Assembly (NCBI RefSeq): GCF_002368095.1
Contig: NZ_AP018227.1
Location: forward strand, 6,526,123 to 6,590,122
DNA: 64,000 nt
Origin: Calothrix parasitica NIES-267
GTDB taxonomy: Bacteria > Cyanobacteriota > Cyanobacteriia > Cyanobacteriales > Nostocaceae
Direction: 5' to 3'
Below the pieces are notes generated by a model. It had not been told where the DNA came from. It ran no database searches and was given only the letters and a program-made list of their open reading frames with translations. The position numbers were made by a program, and so were the translations under genes. Below, one piece after another: positions 1-9,228 of this stretch. Within the stretch, counting starts at the first letter, position 1. The number at the start of each line of letters is the position of its first letter.

Positions 1-192
1 AATAAAGATACAGTTCGGGGAGCAGGGGAAGAAAGTAAATTAATAATCTTCAGTTATTTATTAGTGTTCGTCGCTTGGATACTTTTCAACACCGTAGATG
101 TAACACTATTTGATTTTCGCCTAAATACCCTTTCCTGGTTAATATTTGGTTCAATTTGCGGAATTACGAGAACAGTTAACACTCAACAGTGA
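1..192 (+). CDS. C-terminal end of an O-antigen-ligase-like membrane protein (partial)
   Basis: The window opens inside a reading frame that runs from base 1 to a TGA at 190-192, giving the last 63 residues of a protein. The visible part has one hydrophobic stretch (IIFSYLLVFVAWILF) followed by a short linker and a second one (TLSWLIFGSICGI). The phrase DVTLFDFRLNT between them is a pattern I associate with the C-terminal ends of cyanobacterial O-antigen ligase/polymerase-like (Wzy/WaaL, IctB-related) proteins, which join or polymerise sugar repeat units at the membrane. Most of the gene lies outside the window, so the family call is tentative. Confidence 0.5.
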   Translation, partial: NKDTVRGAGEESKLIIFSYLLVFVAWILFNTVDVTLFDFRLNTLSWLIFGSICGITRTVNTQQ

Positions 193-681
193 ACAGTGAA
201 CAGTTATTAATTATTTCTCCCCATCTCCCCATCTCCCCCTCTCCCCATCTCCCCATCTCCCAATCTCCCCATCTCCCCATCTCCCCCTCTCCCCCTCTCC
301 CCATCTCCCCATCTCTCTTCCCCTTCCTAACTCTTAATTTTCATAAAAATCATCCGGAAGAAAAATATTAATTTTTTAAAATCATTGAAAATTCAGCTAT
401 TAAAAATTACTGATTTATCAATATTATCTGTGACAGATTAAAAAGAGTCTACTTAAATATTTTTTAGATTAATTTGTGGAAACAATTTCTATGTTTACGA
501 GTCATCTTAATATTGGTTTTTAGTAAGTAATTTAATGGAAAATTTACCAAATATTTATATACGAGTATTCCCATAACTTGAGGTAACAAATTAACAACTA
601 ATGCGATTATTTTTGGAACCTAATTGCTTTGTTTTTCGACAATGAATGTAAAAGCAACCTGCACTATATTTGGTGACAATT
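193..681. repeat. Intergenic region with pyrimidine-rich short tandem repeat
   Basis: About 490 bases without a convincing gene. Bases 217-320 are a simple repeat built on CTCCCCAT with variants such as CTCCCCCT. An open frame across it encodes only Pro/Ser/His repeats and is rejected as a gene. The rest (320-680) is AT-rich and presumably holds the promoter of the secreted-protein gene that starts at 682, but I see no clear -35/-10 pair. Confidence 0.7.
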
Positions 682-1212
682 ATGAAACGCTTTATTAAGT
701 CTTGTCTTACAATTTCCGCTTTATCTTCTTTAGTAATAGCTCCAGCTATTTTGTCTGCTGGTTCCGCTTCTGCACAGCCTAGAAGAAGCTGCGATCATAC
801 CTATGTTGGTGCTGGTCTTAGCGGTCAGGTAACTAACGGTGGCCAAAATAACGACGCAGCTAATCTAGGTGGTAATATCCAGGGTAGTTTACCTGTCGCT
901 GGTACACCAATCGATGTCAAGACCAAGATTTTATGGAATAACGATGCAACCGCTATCAACCCTGAAATTGCAGCCGGTGCATGTCTTGGTCGCACAAAAG
1001 TATACGGTGCTGTTGGTTATTCCTTCGTAGAACAAGATGGTGAATCAACTCCTTTAGGTAACAACGATTCTGTAACCGCAAGTGTTGGTGTAGAGTCTGA
1101 AGTTAAGAAAGGAATTATGGTTTACAGTAATGCAACTGTATCTCTTGATGGCTTTGACAATACCTCTGCGATGCCCGTAAATGTTGGCGGTGGTGTTGGT
1201 TTTAATTTCTAA
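682..1212 (+). CDS. Secreted or outer-membrane-associated hypothetical protein
   Basis: A 176-residue protein that starts with a classical signal peptide (MKRFIKSCL, hydrophobic core, SASA then QPRRS). The frame is open further upstream through TTG and GTG codons, but the ATG at 682 directly precedes the signal peptide and is preferred. The mature part has alternating polar and hydrophobic residues rich in Gly, Asn and Val (VGAGLSGQV, KVYGAVGYSFV) and ends in GGGVGFNF, whose terminal Phe is typical of beta-barrel outer-membrane proteins. It may be a small barrel or a cell-surface protein. I recognise no named family. A long inverted repeat follows the stop. Confidence 0.6.
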   Translation: MKRFIKSCLTISALSSLVIAPAILSAGSASAQPRRSCDHTYVGAGLSGQVTNGGQNNDAANLGGNIQGSLPVAGTPIDVKTKILWNNDATAINPEIAAGACLGRTKVYGAVGYSFVEQDGESTPLGNNDSVTASVGVESEVKKGIMVYSNATVSLDGFDNTSAMPVNVGGGVGFNF

Positions 1213-1222
1213 TTTATCTTGC

Positions 1223-1280
1223 ATCTTGCAGCATTTTCAAAAAGCTCAAATAAACCGGGTTTCTAAAAATGCTGCAAGAT
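1223..1280 (+). terminator. Long inverted repeat after the secreted-protein gene
   Basis: Two perfectly complementary 15-base arms (1223-1237 and 1266-1280, ATCTTGCAGC at the outer left edge) enclose a 28-base loop. It begins 11 bases after the stop codon. There is no strong T-run, so it may be a 3' stabilising hairpin rather than a classical terminator. Confidence 0.5.
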
Positions 1281-1393
1281 TTGATATTTATTAAAGTTAA
1301 ATTACACCGAGATTTTCCCAACAATAAACATAAATTGCCTGTCTTTTTAAACTGGCAATTTTACATTTAATTGAATTTACCTAAATAGCCTCA

Positions 1394-1440
1394 AAAAAAC
1401 TCAGTTTCTCAGCATATTTGTTGAAAAGCTGGGTTTTTAT
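1394..1440 (+). terminator. Rho-independent terminator candidate
   Basis: Arm AAAAACTCAG (1394-1403) pairs with CTGGGTTTTT (1429-1438) with one G-U pair, and an inner TTTC/GAAA pairing extends the stem. The right arm ends in a T-run followed by AT. It probably ends the transcript of the secreted-protein gene. Confidence 0.55.
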
Positions 1441-1858
1441 TATTTATTAATTGGGAATTGGGAATTGGGAATTGGGAATTGGTAATTGGTAACTGTTCAC
1501 TGATAACTGTTCACTGATAACTGTTAAGTGTTGCTTCGATGGGCGATGGGGCTTCCTTCTAGCGTGATAAAATCAGGTTATTCCCCTTAATTCCGACCGG
1601 ATTACCGGGAATGTACTTAGCCGAAGGGATGCATCTTTATCAGTGAGCAGTTATCAGTGAGCAGTTAGCAATTATTAGTAATACCGTTCAATCTGTTTGT
1701 TATAAACATCTTCAACTTTTTCCAAGGTCAAATTGGTATTAGAGATGAGGATGTTATTTTAATCGGTGTTGTTAAAACAGTAACTGGTAATTGATACACT
1801 GTTTCGCAAGGTGCTTCGGCGATGTAGGTAGTCACCACGAGAACACAATACCACTGCA
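1441..1858. repeat. Heptad repeat tract and leader of sulfite reductase
   Basis: Bases 1447-1530 are a 7-base tandem repeat (AATTGGG drifting to AATTGGT, then ATAACTGTTCACTG units); a related ATCAGTGAGCAGTT unit recurs at 1638-1670. The remaining bases before the sulfite reductase start at 1859 are unremarkable. No riboswitch that I can recognise. Confidence 0.6.
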
Positions 1859-3769
1859 ATGGTTCAGTCTGCTCCTCCCGAAAACACAAACCGTAAATCT
1901 TCTAAGCTCGAAGGAATCAAGGAACGCAGTAATTTTTTACGCGAACCTGTAGCTACTGAGATTCAACAAGATACTACTCACTTTAGTGAAGAAGCGATAC
2001 AAATTCTTAAGTTTCACGGTTCTTATCAGCAAGATAATCGCGATAATCGCGCTCCCGGACAAGAAAAAGATTATCAAATGATGCTGCGAACCCGAAATCC
2101 GGGGGGGTTTATTCCACCTCAGTTGTATTTAGCTTTAGATAAGCTTTCGGATGATTTTGGTAACCATACGATGCGGGTCACTACTCGTCAAGGTTTCCAG
2201 CTACATGGAATTCTCAAGAAAAATCTTAAAGCTACTATTGCTACGATTGTCAAAAACATGGGTTCTACTTTGGGAGCTTGTGGAGATTTGAATCGTAATA
2301 TAATGGCTCCTGCCGCTCCTTTTAAAAATAAACCAGAATATCAATACGCGATTGAGTACGCTGATAAAATAGCCGATTTACTTACACCACAAACTGGTGC
2401 TTATTATGAAATTTGGCTCGATGGTGAAAAAGCTATCAGCGCTGAAGAAAGTCCGGAAGTAAAAGCTGCTCGTCAACGTAACAGTACGGGAACTGTTTTT
2501 CACGATTCCCCCGAACCGATTTATGGTACCCATTACATGCCGCGCAAGTTTAAAATTAGCGTGACGGTACCCGGTGACAATAGCATTGACCTTTATACTC
2601 AAGATTTATCTTTGGTGGTAATTACCAATGAAAATTCAGAGTTGCAGGGATTCAATGTCTTTTGTGGTGGTGGTTTGGGAAGAACTCACAACAAAGAAGA
2701 AACTTTCGCTAGAAAGGCTGATGAGATTGGTTATGTCTCCAAGGAAGATGTTTACGATTTAGTTAAAGCAATCGTTGCGACTCAAAGAGATTATGGTGAT
2801 AGAGTTCAAAGAAGACACGCTCGCTTAAAATATTTAATCAACGATTGGGGTGTAGAAAAATTCCGTTCCAAGGTTGAGGAATATTTTGGGAAGTCTGTTG
2901 AACCTTTTAAAGAATTACCATCATTCAAATATTACGACTATCTCGGTTGGAACGAACAAGGTGATGGAAAGCTATTTTTAGGAATTTCCATCGACAACGG
3001 TAGAGTTAAAGATGAAGGTGCTTTTCAACTCAAAACTGCACTGCGAAAAATAGTTGAGCAATTCAATTTAGATATTCGATTGACAGCCAATCATAATCTG
3101 ATATTTCTCGATATCGAACCAGATAAAAAGCAGACCATTGAGGAAATACTGCAAAGTCACGGTGTTAATACCGACCCAGAAAAAATTGAACCACTGGTGC
3201 GTTACTCAATGGCTTGTCCTGCACTTCCCACCTGTGGATTGGCGATCGCCGAATCTGAGAGAGCAATTCCCGGCATTTTAGACAGAATTCGTAAACTTTT
3301 AAATCAGTTAGGTTTACAAAAAGAAAGTTTTGTGGTGAGGATGACAGGCTGTCCCAACGGTTGCGCTCGTCCGTACATGGCAGAAATGGGATTTGTCGGT
3401 AGCGGGCCAGATGCATATCAACTGTGGTTGGGAGGTTGTCCGAATCAAACTCGGTTAGCACAACCTTACATGCAGAAATTAAAAGCAGAGGAGTTAGAAA
3501 AGCAGCTAGAGCCGATGTTTGTTTACTTTAAAGAAAGTAAGGAGACAGAAGAGAGCTTTGGAGACTTTTGTAATCGAGTTGGATTCGATGCAATTCGGGA
3601 ATATGCGGGAAGCTATGAACCGAAAAGTAGTACTATTGCCAAGAAATTGAGACATCGAGTCACTGTTAGAGATGACGTTTACAACAAACTCAAACAAGCA
3701 TCTGAGAGTCAGGGTAAACCGATGACTGAGATGGTGAATGAAGCAATAAAGGCTTATTTGGAGGAGTAA
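1859..3769 (+). CDS. sir: Ferredoxin-sulfite reductase with a C-terminal ribbon-helix-helix-like tail
   Basis: A 636-residue soluble enzyme that reduces sulfite to sulfide with electrons from ferredoxin, in sulfate assimilation. The four cysteines that hold the 4Fe-4S cluster and sirohaem are at residues 453, 459, 498 and 502 (ACPALPTC and GCPNGC). Their spacing (6, 39, 4) is exactly that of the E. coli sulfite reductase haemoprotein, and ACPALPTC is the sulfite-type, not the nitrite-type, version, so this is Sir and not NirA. Substrate-binding Arg/Lys regions ([16 protein letters not shown]) are also present. The last 40 or so residues ([18 protein letters not shown] then a second helix [15 protein letters not shown]) look like a ribbon-helix-helix DNA-binding fold and are not part of the enzyme core. 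The start ATG is the first in frame. Confidence 0.93.
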   Translation: MVQSAPPENTNRKSSKLEGIKERSNFLREPVATEIQQDTTHFSEEAIQILKFHGSYQQDNRDNRAPGQEKDYQMMLRTRNPGGFIPPQLYLALDKLSDDFGNHTMRVTTRQGFQLHGILKKNLKATIATIVKNMGSTLGACGDLNRNIMAPAAPFKNKPEYQYAIEYADKIADLLTPQTGAYYEIWLDGEKAISAEESPEVKAARQRNSTGTVFHDSPEPIYGTHYMPRKFKISVTVPGDNSIDLYTQDLSLVVITNENSELQGFNVFCGGGLGRTHNKEETFARKADEIGYVSKEDVYDLVKAIVATQRDYGDRVQRRHARLKYLINDWGVEKFRSKVEEYFGKSVEPFKELPSFKYYDYLGWNEQGDGKLFLGISIDNGRVKDEGAFQLKTALRKIVEQFNLDIRLTANHNLIFLDIEPDKKQTIEEILQSHGVNTDPEKIEPLVRYSMACPALPTCGLAIAESERAIPGILDRIRKLLNQLGLQKESFVVRMTGCPNGCARPYMAEMGFVGSGPDAYQLWLGGCPNQTRLAQPYMQKLKAEELEKQLEPMFVYFKESKETEESFGDFCNRVGFDAIREYAGSYEPKSSTIAKKLRHRVTVRDDVYNKLKQASESQGKPMTEMVNEAIKAYLEE

Positions 3770-3889
3770 ACCTCACCCCCAGCCCCTCTCCTTGTTAAGG
3801 GAGAGGGGTGTAATACAGTTAAGTTAGTAAGTTGGGATGACCTAGATTTGGGAGACGTAGCACTGCTACGTCTCTACATTAGTTATTTG
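3770..3889. repeat. CCCCTCTCC repeat and a 23-bp palindrome
   Basis: Bases 3772-3812 carry the dispersed element CCTCACCCCCAGCCCCTCTCC followed by its inverted half (GGGAGAGGGG), seen again near 29,415 and 48,325. Bases 3852-3874 are a palindrome with arms GAGACGTAGCA and TGCTACGTCTC, a member of a family found at least eight times in this window. Either hairpin could serve as a terminator for sir or for the minus-strand remnant that follows. Confidence 0.6.
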
Positions 3890-4371
3890 TTAGGAATTGT
3901 TTTCCAACCAGGTGGTTAAATCATTTTGGCTAGAAAAATCTAACAGCGCTTCTCCTAAGTCTTCTAATTTATCCGTAGATAAAGTTTGAATTTTTTGCTC
4001 TACCTCAGCAGAAGTTTCGCTAAACCGGCGTGTAAGCTGTCGTAAAATCAATGTTGCTTCACCTTTTTGCTTTCCCCGTTGTTCTCCTATTTGTTCTCCT
4101 CGTTGAATAATATCTTGGTAAATCACTGATTCTTGCATAATTTCCTCTCGAAATAGTTGATTGATTAAATTTCTGTCAAATCGTAATCCGGCTAAAATTT
4201 GGGTACAGGCTGAGATATTCTTTTGTGCTTCACCGAATCGGCGCGAATTGGTTCGAGATTGAGTTCGGTTTTGAGTACTTTGATATCTGAAGTATCGTTG
4301 GAGAGCAGCCATTTAGCAAACTCTTCGGGGTAGGTTTCTGCGAGGTATTTGCAGGTGTTGTCGTAAGCCAA
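3890..4371 (-). pseudogene. Decayed DUF4351 / Rpn-type nuclease gene with an internal deletion
   Basis: On the minus strand, bases 4371 to about 4230 encode a typical N-terminus of cyanobacterial Rpn/DUF4351 proteins (AYDNTCKYLAETYPEEFAKW, then VLKTELNLEPIRADSV), ending in a TAG. The next part, in another frame (open to base 3890), encodes the C-terminal half: SACTQILAGLRFDRNLINQL, EIMQESVIYQDII, a Glu/Gly/Lys-rich stretch and the DUF4351 end (LILRQLTRRF, LEDLGEALLDF, LTTWLENNS). The central nuclease core of roughly 150 residues is missing, so the two ends were joined by a deletion plus a frame change. Intact relatives are PD-(D/E)XK-like nucleases linked to recombination and transposons. The surviving 140-residue open frame is not expected to be an active enzyme. 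Confidence 0.75.
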
Positions 4372-4419
4372 GAGTCAATTAATAATTATCAATGGACAAT
4401 TATCAATATTTCATATCTT

Positions 4420-4492
4420 GTAGGGTGCTGTGACGGTTACGATAATTTATCATCTGTAACGAAATGATTTTAAATTACCGTCACGCACCATT
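4420..4492. repeat. Dispersed inverted-repeat element (TAGGGTG ... CACGCACCATT)
   Basis: Left arm TAGGGTGCTGTGACGGT and right arm ACCGTCACGCACCATT are inverted copies apart from a one-base difference in length. The same type of element occurs at 38,976-39,044, 40,661-40,738 and 62,406-62,475, and a right half at about 17,742. It is small, non-coding and MITE-like. Confidence 0.6.
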
Positions 4493-4593
4493 CTTTTAGT
4501 TATTATTAAAATCTTTTTAATCCAAAACTATTATTTAATTCAGTATTTTTCCGAAACATTAAGCAATTATATTGAAATGAGATAGATATATGA

Positions 4594-5280
4594 ATTCGAT
4601 TTAGTGTTTTGAGTCAGCAGCATTTTCAAGATGATTTACAAGGTTAAAAAGAAATATTATCCAAAAAACAAGCAACTCAAACAGCTTTATCTCAAGCTTC
4701 ATCACAAATACAACAAGCAAATTATCTCCACTTTTCCTGTCACGGTACGTTTAACTTGAATTCTCCTCAAGATTCTTGCTTACTTCTGTCTGGTGCAGTT
4801 GAAAACGATGAATTAGATTTAAATAAATGCTTAACTTTAGGTAACTTGTTTGAACGAGATTTTAATTTAAATCAATGTCGTCTAGTCGTACTTTCTGCTT
4901 GCGAAACTGGTTTAATTGATTTTCAAAATACCAGCGATGAATATATTGGTTTACCCAGCGGTTTCCTATATGCTGGAAGTTCAAGTGTGGTCAGTAGCTT
5001 ATGGACGGTAGACGATTTATCAACGTCTTTTTTGACGATAAAATTCATTCAAAATCTCAAGAATGTAGAAAATATTTCCGTTCCTGTTGCTTTAAATAAA
5101 GCTCAAACTTGGCTAAGGAATTCAACAAAGGAAGATTTACAGGAATGGACGGGCAATTTACAATTAAATAATTCGCTGCAACAAGTACAGTTAATGGTAT
5201 TCTTCAAGCAAATAGAGGCAGACAGTAAACCTTTTCAATCACCTTTCTATTGGGCTGCATTTACTGCTGTTGGTAATTAG
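4594..5280 (+). pseudogene. CHAT-domain protease, C-terminal remnant with nonsense codon
   Basis: The frame encodes the C-terminal half of a CHAT (caspase HetF-associated with TPRs) peptidase. The catalytic histidine lies in NYLHFSCHG (CAC at 4741) and the catalytic cysteine in LSACETG; the family's closing motifs are also there (FLYAGSSSVVSSLW, SPFYWAAFTAVGN). Homologous-looking sequence goes on upstream (SVLSQQHFQDDLQG then KEILSKKQATQTALSQAS) but is cut by a TAA at 4645-4647 that replaces what looks like a Leu codon, and a further TGA at 4591. The usual N-terminal half of the CHAT domain and the TPRs are missing. An open start at TTG 4756 would leave out the catalytic His. The stop lies 10 bases before the next gene, so the remnant may still share its transcript. 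Confidence 0.75.
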
Positions 5281-5290
5281 GAGTTAAAAT

Positions 5291-5647
5291 ATGTCATTTG
5301 CAGAACAAAATTTAGAAGCTTTTATCGATTTACTCGAAAATCAACCTAGTTTATTTTCTCAAGACAATATCACCAATTTAAAAGAGTTTATTCGTAATAT
5401 ACCCGACGATACGGAGCAACTATCAACTGCTCTTGCTACTTGGTATCAGAAGCATTCTAAGATTCTTGATGCTCAATTAACAGTTTTAAATAAATCTTCT
5501 TCTAGAACTGAAAGAGGACCCGGTAGCGCTAAACTTAATTCTAATATTTCTGAATATCAGCTTGATAAACAGGCTTTACTTAATGCTATTCAACAAAGTT
5601 CTGCTAAGGCTAATAAAAATAAAAACAAAAATAATAACAGAGGTTGA
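5291..5647 (+). CDS. Small helical protein linked to the CHAT gene
   Basis: A 118-residue cytoplasmic protein with no signal peptide. An AGGAG ribosome-binding site lies 7 bases before the ATG and overlaps the end of the CHAT frame, which indicates one operon. Residues 1-62 are predicted helical (AEQNLEAFIDLLENQP, DNITNLKEFIRNIPDD, LSTALATWYQKH), a size and pattern that fits a small adaptor or death-like/effector-associated domain; I cannot assign a family. Then comes a variable linker and a very basic Asn/Lys tail (KANKNKNKNNNRG). Its place between a CHAT protease and a membrane protein suggests an adaptor or regulator; this is inference. Confidence 0.6.
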   Translation: MSFAEQNLEAFIDLLENQPSLFSQDNITNLKEFIRNIPDDTEQLSTALATWYQKHSKILDAQLTVLNKSSSRTERGPGSAKLNSNISEYQLDKQALLNAIQQSSAKANKNKNKNNNRG

Positions 5648-5674
5648 TTTGTCAATCTTACTGACATCCTTTAA

Positions 5675-7039
5675 ATGGCAATTAATTATTCAACAGTAAA
5701 AGTAGCGTATCCCAAGCTTACCCTCTACGCTTTTCATCTACGTCAAAATCTTGCTCACAATTCCGACCAATTAGTAGAAAATTCCAATCACCTATGGTGT
5801 AAATGTCAGGAAATTGGTAAAAAATTAGGTATTCCTAAATTAGAAAGTTTATCAACGTCTGAAAATCAACAAGTATCAAACGAAGATTTTATAAAATTCA
5901 CCGCTATTAAACATGAAAATAATCATCATTTAAGCGGAGAAATTAAACGTTTACTAATTCACGATACTTATGCTCTTGATTTAACTTTTCGTTACCCACA
6001 TCAAGAAGTAGCACTTACAGATTTAAAAGGATTAAATCAAGATAATTGTTTACTTCCAATTAATATAAATGCTTCCCTCGGACAAACTTTAGTTTTCTTT
6101 GCTCAACCTGTTGGAACGATTAACAATGAAGAATATTTTGCCGAATATTGTGTGAAAGCTTTAATATCGGAAGATGAATTTAATCTTTTAAACCTTTCAT
6201 GTCAGGGAAAAGGGAAATTATTAGATAGTCCGATATTTGAATATAATAACAATGCGGATTCTCCCAAAGAACAGTGTCATATTTTAATTTGGTTGAACGC
6301 AAATCAAGAGACTACAAATTTAGAAGAATCGGGAGAATATTATTCTCATTTAATTGAGCTTTTAAATTGTCGTAGTAAAATTATTTATGCTCGCTCTGAA
6401 TCTCGTTGGTGTTATCTAAAAGCGAGGGAAGAATACAGTAAATTAGAAGAGAAAGTAAATGAATTTAATGATATCAAAGAGAAATCTGTTGATTCTAAGT
6501 TCAAAGAGTTTAATCAATGGCTGAATGAAATACCCGCAATTTCTTTTAATTACTCTCGCTATTTAAGAGGTTTGGAATTACATAAAGCGACGATTCAAAC
6601 TAACGTTAAAAACTATAAATTATATCTCGATAAACTTAAAGCAATTTGGGTGGAAGATGATTTACAATTTTTATCAAGTTTCCTAGAATTCTCTGAAGAT
6701 ACTTTCATAGAACAAATTAATACAGATTTAGCTTATCTCATACCCGCACAAAGCCTTTTTGAGCAACTAATTGATTCAATTCGCGGTATTATCGAAATCG
6801 AACAAACAAAACGAGAACGCAATCTTAACACCACAATCAATACTCTCGGTATCGGCTTTGGTGGTGGTGCAATTATTTCAGGTGTGGTTGTACAACACAT
6901 TGATAAAATTAAGCAACCTGTAGACTTTTCTCTATCTGTTAATAAACCACTTCATCCGTTTTACGCTTCTTTATTTATCAGTATTGCAGCAACTATATTT
7001 TTTGCTCTTATCGGTTTCTTAATATCGAGACGTAAATAA
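5675..7039 (+). CDS. Membrane-anchored protein of unknown function in the CHAT operon
   Basis: A 454-residue protein, 27 bases after the preceding stop and on the same strand. Residues 1-240 are a mixed alpha/beta cytoplasmic part with no motif I recognise. About 245-300 is charged and probably coiled-coil (REEYSKLEEKVNEFNDIKEK). The C-terminus has two hydrophobic segments, roughly 388-407 (LGIGFGGGAIISGVVV) and 430-450 (LFISIAATIFFALIGFLI), followed by SRRK, which gives a hairpin anchor with both ends in the cytoplasm. There is no signal peptide. A large soluble part plus a C-terminal two-TM hairpin is a layout found in membrane-disrupting effectors of protease-triggered immunity, but no functional residue supports this directly. 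Confidence 0.55.
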   Translation: MAINYSTVKVAYPKLTLYAFHLRQNLAHNSDQLVENSNHLWCKCQEIGKKLGIPKLESLSTSENQQVSNEDFIKFTAIKHENNHHLSGEIKRLLIHDTYALDLTFRYPHQEVALTDLKGLNQDNCLLPININASLGQTLVFFAQPVGTINNEEYFAEYCVKALISEDEFNLLNLSCQGKGKLLDSPIFEYNNNADSPKEQCHILIWLNANQETTNLEESGEYYSHLIELLNCRSKIIYARSESRWCYLKAREEYSKLEEKVNEFNDIKEKSVDSKFKEFNQWLNEIPAISFNYSRYLRGLELHKATIQTNVKNYKLYLDKLKAIWVEDDLQFLSSFLEFSEDTFIEQINTDLAYLIPAQSLFEQLIDSIRGIIEIEQTKRERNLNTTINTLGIGFGGGAIISGVVVQHIDKIKQPVDFSLSVNKPLHPFYASLFISIAATIFFALIGFLISRRK

Positions 7040-7210
7040 GAGCATAAATCAATTTAATCTTTTAAGTTTATAAATCGATAATAGTTTTTGATATTTCCCA
7101 TCACTATTATCAGAAATAGGTTTAATTTGACCTGTATAAATATTTTGTTAGGTTTCTGTATGAGTCGATATCAACCTACCAATAATATCAGGATGATAAA
7201 GATTAAAATT

Positions 7211-8047
7211 ATGACTACCGTAAAAACATCAAATAAACTGACAGTAAAATTTCTTCCTTGGTTTATCTGGGCAATAGCTGGGTTCTATACTGTTGTTATC
7301 TTACCCATGCTGATAACTACGTTGTTACAATCGATTCCGAAAAAACTCACCTGCGAAAGAGAGAAATCAGCACAGATAAATTGTCAGCTACAAAATTCGA
7401 TATTACCATCGAAACCAGTTGTAGTTGAAGGTTTACAAGGTGCTAGATTCCAAACCAAAGCTTACAATAAAAATCAAAATCAAAGTCGAAATAGAATTCC
7501 CTATGAGATACAAAAAATTGTCTTGTTAACTAAAAATAGAGAAGTACTTTTCTTATCTCATCAAGCTTATGACCCCGAATATACAACACAGAAGATGTTA
7601 TCATGGGAATCTCAAATTAATGCTTTTATTCACAATCCAAACCAGCAATCTTTAAAATTAAATACTAGTAATATCGAACCAGAATGGTTTGTGATGACTA
7701 CATCCCGATGGATTATTATTGGTGTTATTCTCAATGCTATATTGATACTAAGCTTTATGGGTGAAGTTAGCATTTGTGAACTTGATTTTAGTAGCGGCTA
7801 CATCACCAAAAAACTTCGTTGGCTATTTATATTCACCAAAAAGAACAAATATTCACTGATAGAGATTAAAGACGTACAAGTAGAGTGGAAAAAACATAAA
7901 AGTAATGTTTATCGCATCACTCTTACTCTCGCTTCTGGAAAAAAATTACCCTTGAGTACTTATTACGCTAATTATTTAAAACCTGCGAAAAAGATAAAAA
8001 CAACAGCAAATGAAATCAGAAATTTTCTCTCTTTATCAAGCAGCTAA
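7211..8047 (+). CDS. Two-TM protein with a C-terminal PH-like region
   Basis: The frame is open from 7088, but the ATG at 7211 gives a protein (278 residues, MTTVKTSNKLTVKFLPWF) in which the first membrane segment (residues about 14-36) is close to the N-terminus; ATG 7160 and 7193 are alternatives and none has a clear Shine-Dalgarno site. After the first TM comes an extracytoplasmic domain of about 130 residues with two cysteines, then a second TM (WIIIGVILNAILILSF). The C-terminal 85 residues (beta strands, then a closing helix, ITLTLASGKKLPLSTYYA) resemble a bacterial PH-like fold. Function unknown. It lies 170 bases after the CHAT-linked membrane gene and could be part of the same unit. 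Confidence 0.5.
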   Translation: MTTVKTSNKLTVKFLPWFIWAIAGFYTVVILPMLITTLLQSIPKKLTCEREKSAQINCQLQNSILPSKPVVVEGLQGARFQTKAYNKNQNQSRNRIPYEIQKIVLLTKNREVLFLSHQAYDPEYTTQKMLSWESQINAFIHNPNQQSLKLNTSNIEPEWFVMTTSRWIIIGVILNAILILSFMGEVSICELDFSSGYITKKLRWLFIFTKKNKYSLIEIKDVQVEWKKHKSNVYRITLTLASGKKLPLSTYYANYLKPAKKIKTTANEIRNFLSLSSS

Positions 8048-8190
8048 CGATTCGCACTAGAAAGACCTATCCAAAGACTGACTTATTTAGCCTTTACTTA
8101 AAATTAATTCTCTCTCTAGTTCAGCTTAATATTAATTAACTTTCCCTACAATAAAAGTTACTTTCGTATTACGCCAATGGTGTAGTTAAG

Positions 8191-9228
8191 ATGCTGCTAT
8201 TTATTAAAAATTTTAGTCGTTGGGGTAAACTTAAGTTAACCGAGTTGTGGAACAGCAATAGCGGTGATTGGCATTGGTTATCGGAAAAGCCTATGCCTAT
8301 AGCTGGTATTAACCGTAAGTTATGGAGGGGTGCCGTTCCTTCCTTGAGCTTCTATAGTTTACTCTCTTTATCAGGGGTTATTTCAACTTTTGGATTATTA
8401 GCAAATAGTGCAGCCACTATAATCGGTGCGATGATTATTGCTCCTTTGATGGGGCCGATAATAGCTATTGCTTACAGTATTGTATCGGGAAACCAACGGT
8501 TATTAAAGCGTTCGAGTTTTACGCTGATTAAAGGTGTATTTTTAACAGTTGCTATTTCTATACTTATTACAAAGTTAGTTGGTATCAGAACTTTTGGTTC
8601 TGAAATTATGGGACGTACTAGCCCTACATTATTAGATTTAGGAGTAGCATTAGCAGCAGGTGCAGCAGGTGGTTTTGCGTTGACCAGACGCAGTATTGCT
8701 AATGCTTTACCGGGGGTAGCAATCTCTGTAGCTTTGGTTCCACCTTTGAGTGTAGTTGGAATTGGTGTGGGGATGGGTTCAAATTCCGTTGCTGGGGGTT
8801 CGGCACTTTTGTTTATGGCGAACTTAGCTGGTATTATCTTTAGTGGTTCGCTAATATTCTTAGCTCATAATTATGGTTCTTTTGAAAAAGCCCGTCATGG
8901 TTTGGTAATATCAGTTTTCTCGCTGATTATTCTTGGTTTACCATTGGGTTTTTCTTTAGAAACATTTTTAGTTAAGGAACATACTCGTCGTAATGTTGAG
9001 TATTTACTTTTCCGTCAAACTGATACTTTTTCACGTTCGGATATTAGAAGAATTAAAGTAGAGCAAGATGGAGAAAAGCTGATAGTTGATATGGAAATAG
9101 CCGCTCCATTGGATTCCTTTACACAACAGCAGGTGCAGTTAGTTCAACAAATGTTAGAAGATGATTTGAAGAAACCCTTAACTTTAAATGTAAAAGTGAT
9201 TCCCACTCAGCAATATACTGCTAATTGA
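8191..9228 (+). CDS. DUF389 family integral membrane protein
   Basis: A 345-residue protein with the DUF389 signature: SGVISTFGLLANSAATIIGAMIIAPLMGPI, then a Gly/Ala-rich segment LAAGAAGGFALTRRSIANALPGVAISVALVPPLSVVG. About six membrane segments lie between residues 50 and 255, followed by a soluble C-terminal domain of about 80 residues (RRIKVEQDGEKLIVDMEI). The family is widespread and its function is not established; a transport or ion-related role has been suggested. A paralogue is encoded at 45,991-46,983, with its soluble domain at the N-terminus instead. The gene ends right at the start of a heptad repeat tract. Confidence 0.85.
   Translation: MLLFIKNFSRWGKLKLTELWNSNSGDWHWLSEKPMPIAGINRKLWRGAVPSLSFYSLLSLSGVISTFGLLANSAATIIGAMIIAPLMGPIIAIAYSIVSGNQRLLKRSSFTLIKGVFLTVAISILITKLVGIRTFGSEIMGRTSPTLLDLGVALAAGAAGGFALTRRSIANALPGVAISVALVPPLSVVGIGVGMGSNSVAGGSALLFMANLAGIIFSGSLIFLAHNYGSFEKARHGLVISVFSLIILGLPLGFSLETFLVKEHTRRNVEYLLFRQTDTFSRSDIRRIKVEQDGEKLIVDMEIAAPLDSFTQQQVQLVQQMLEDDLKKPLTLNVKVIPTQQYTAN

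Noticed and set aside
189-371. 60-residue open frame
   Set aside because: It consists only of the translated CTCCCCAT repeat (Pro, Ser, His) and has no gene-like feature.
1859-3769. Ferredoxin-nitrite reductase (NirA)
   Set aside because: The ACPALPTC motif and cysteine spacing are those of sulfite reductases.
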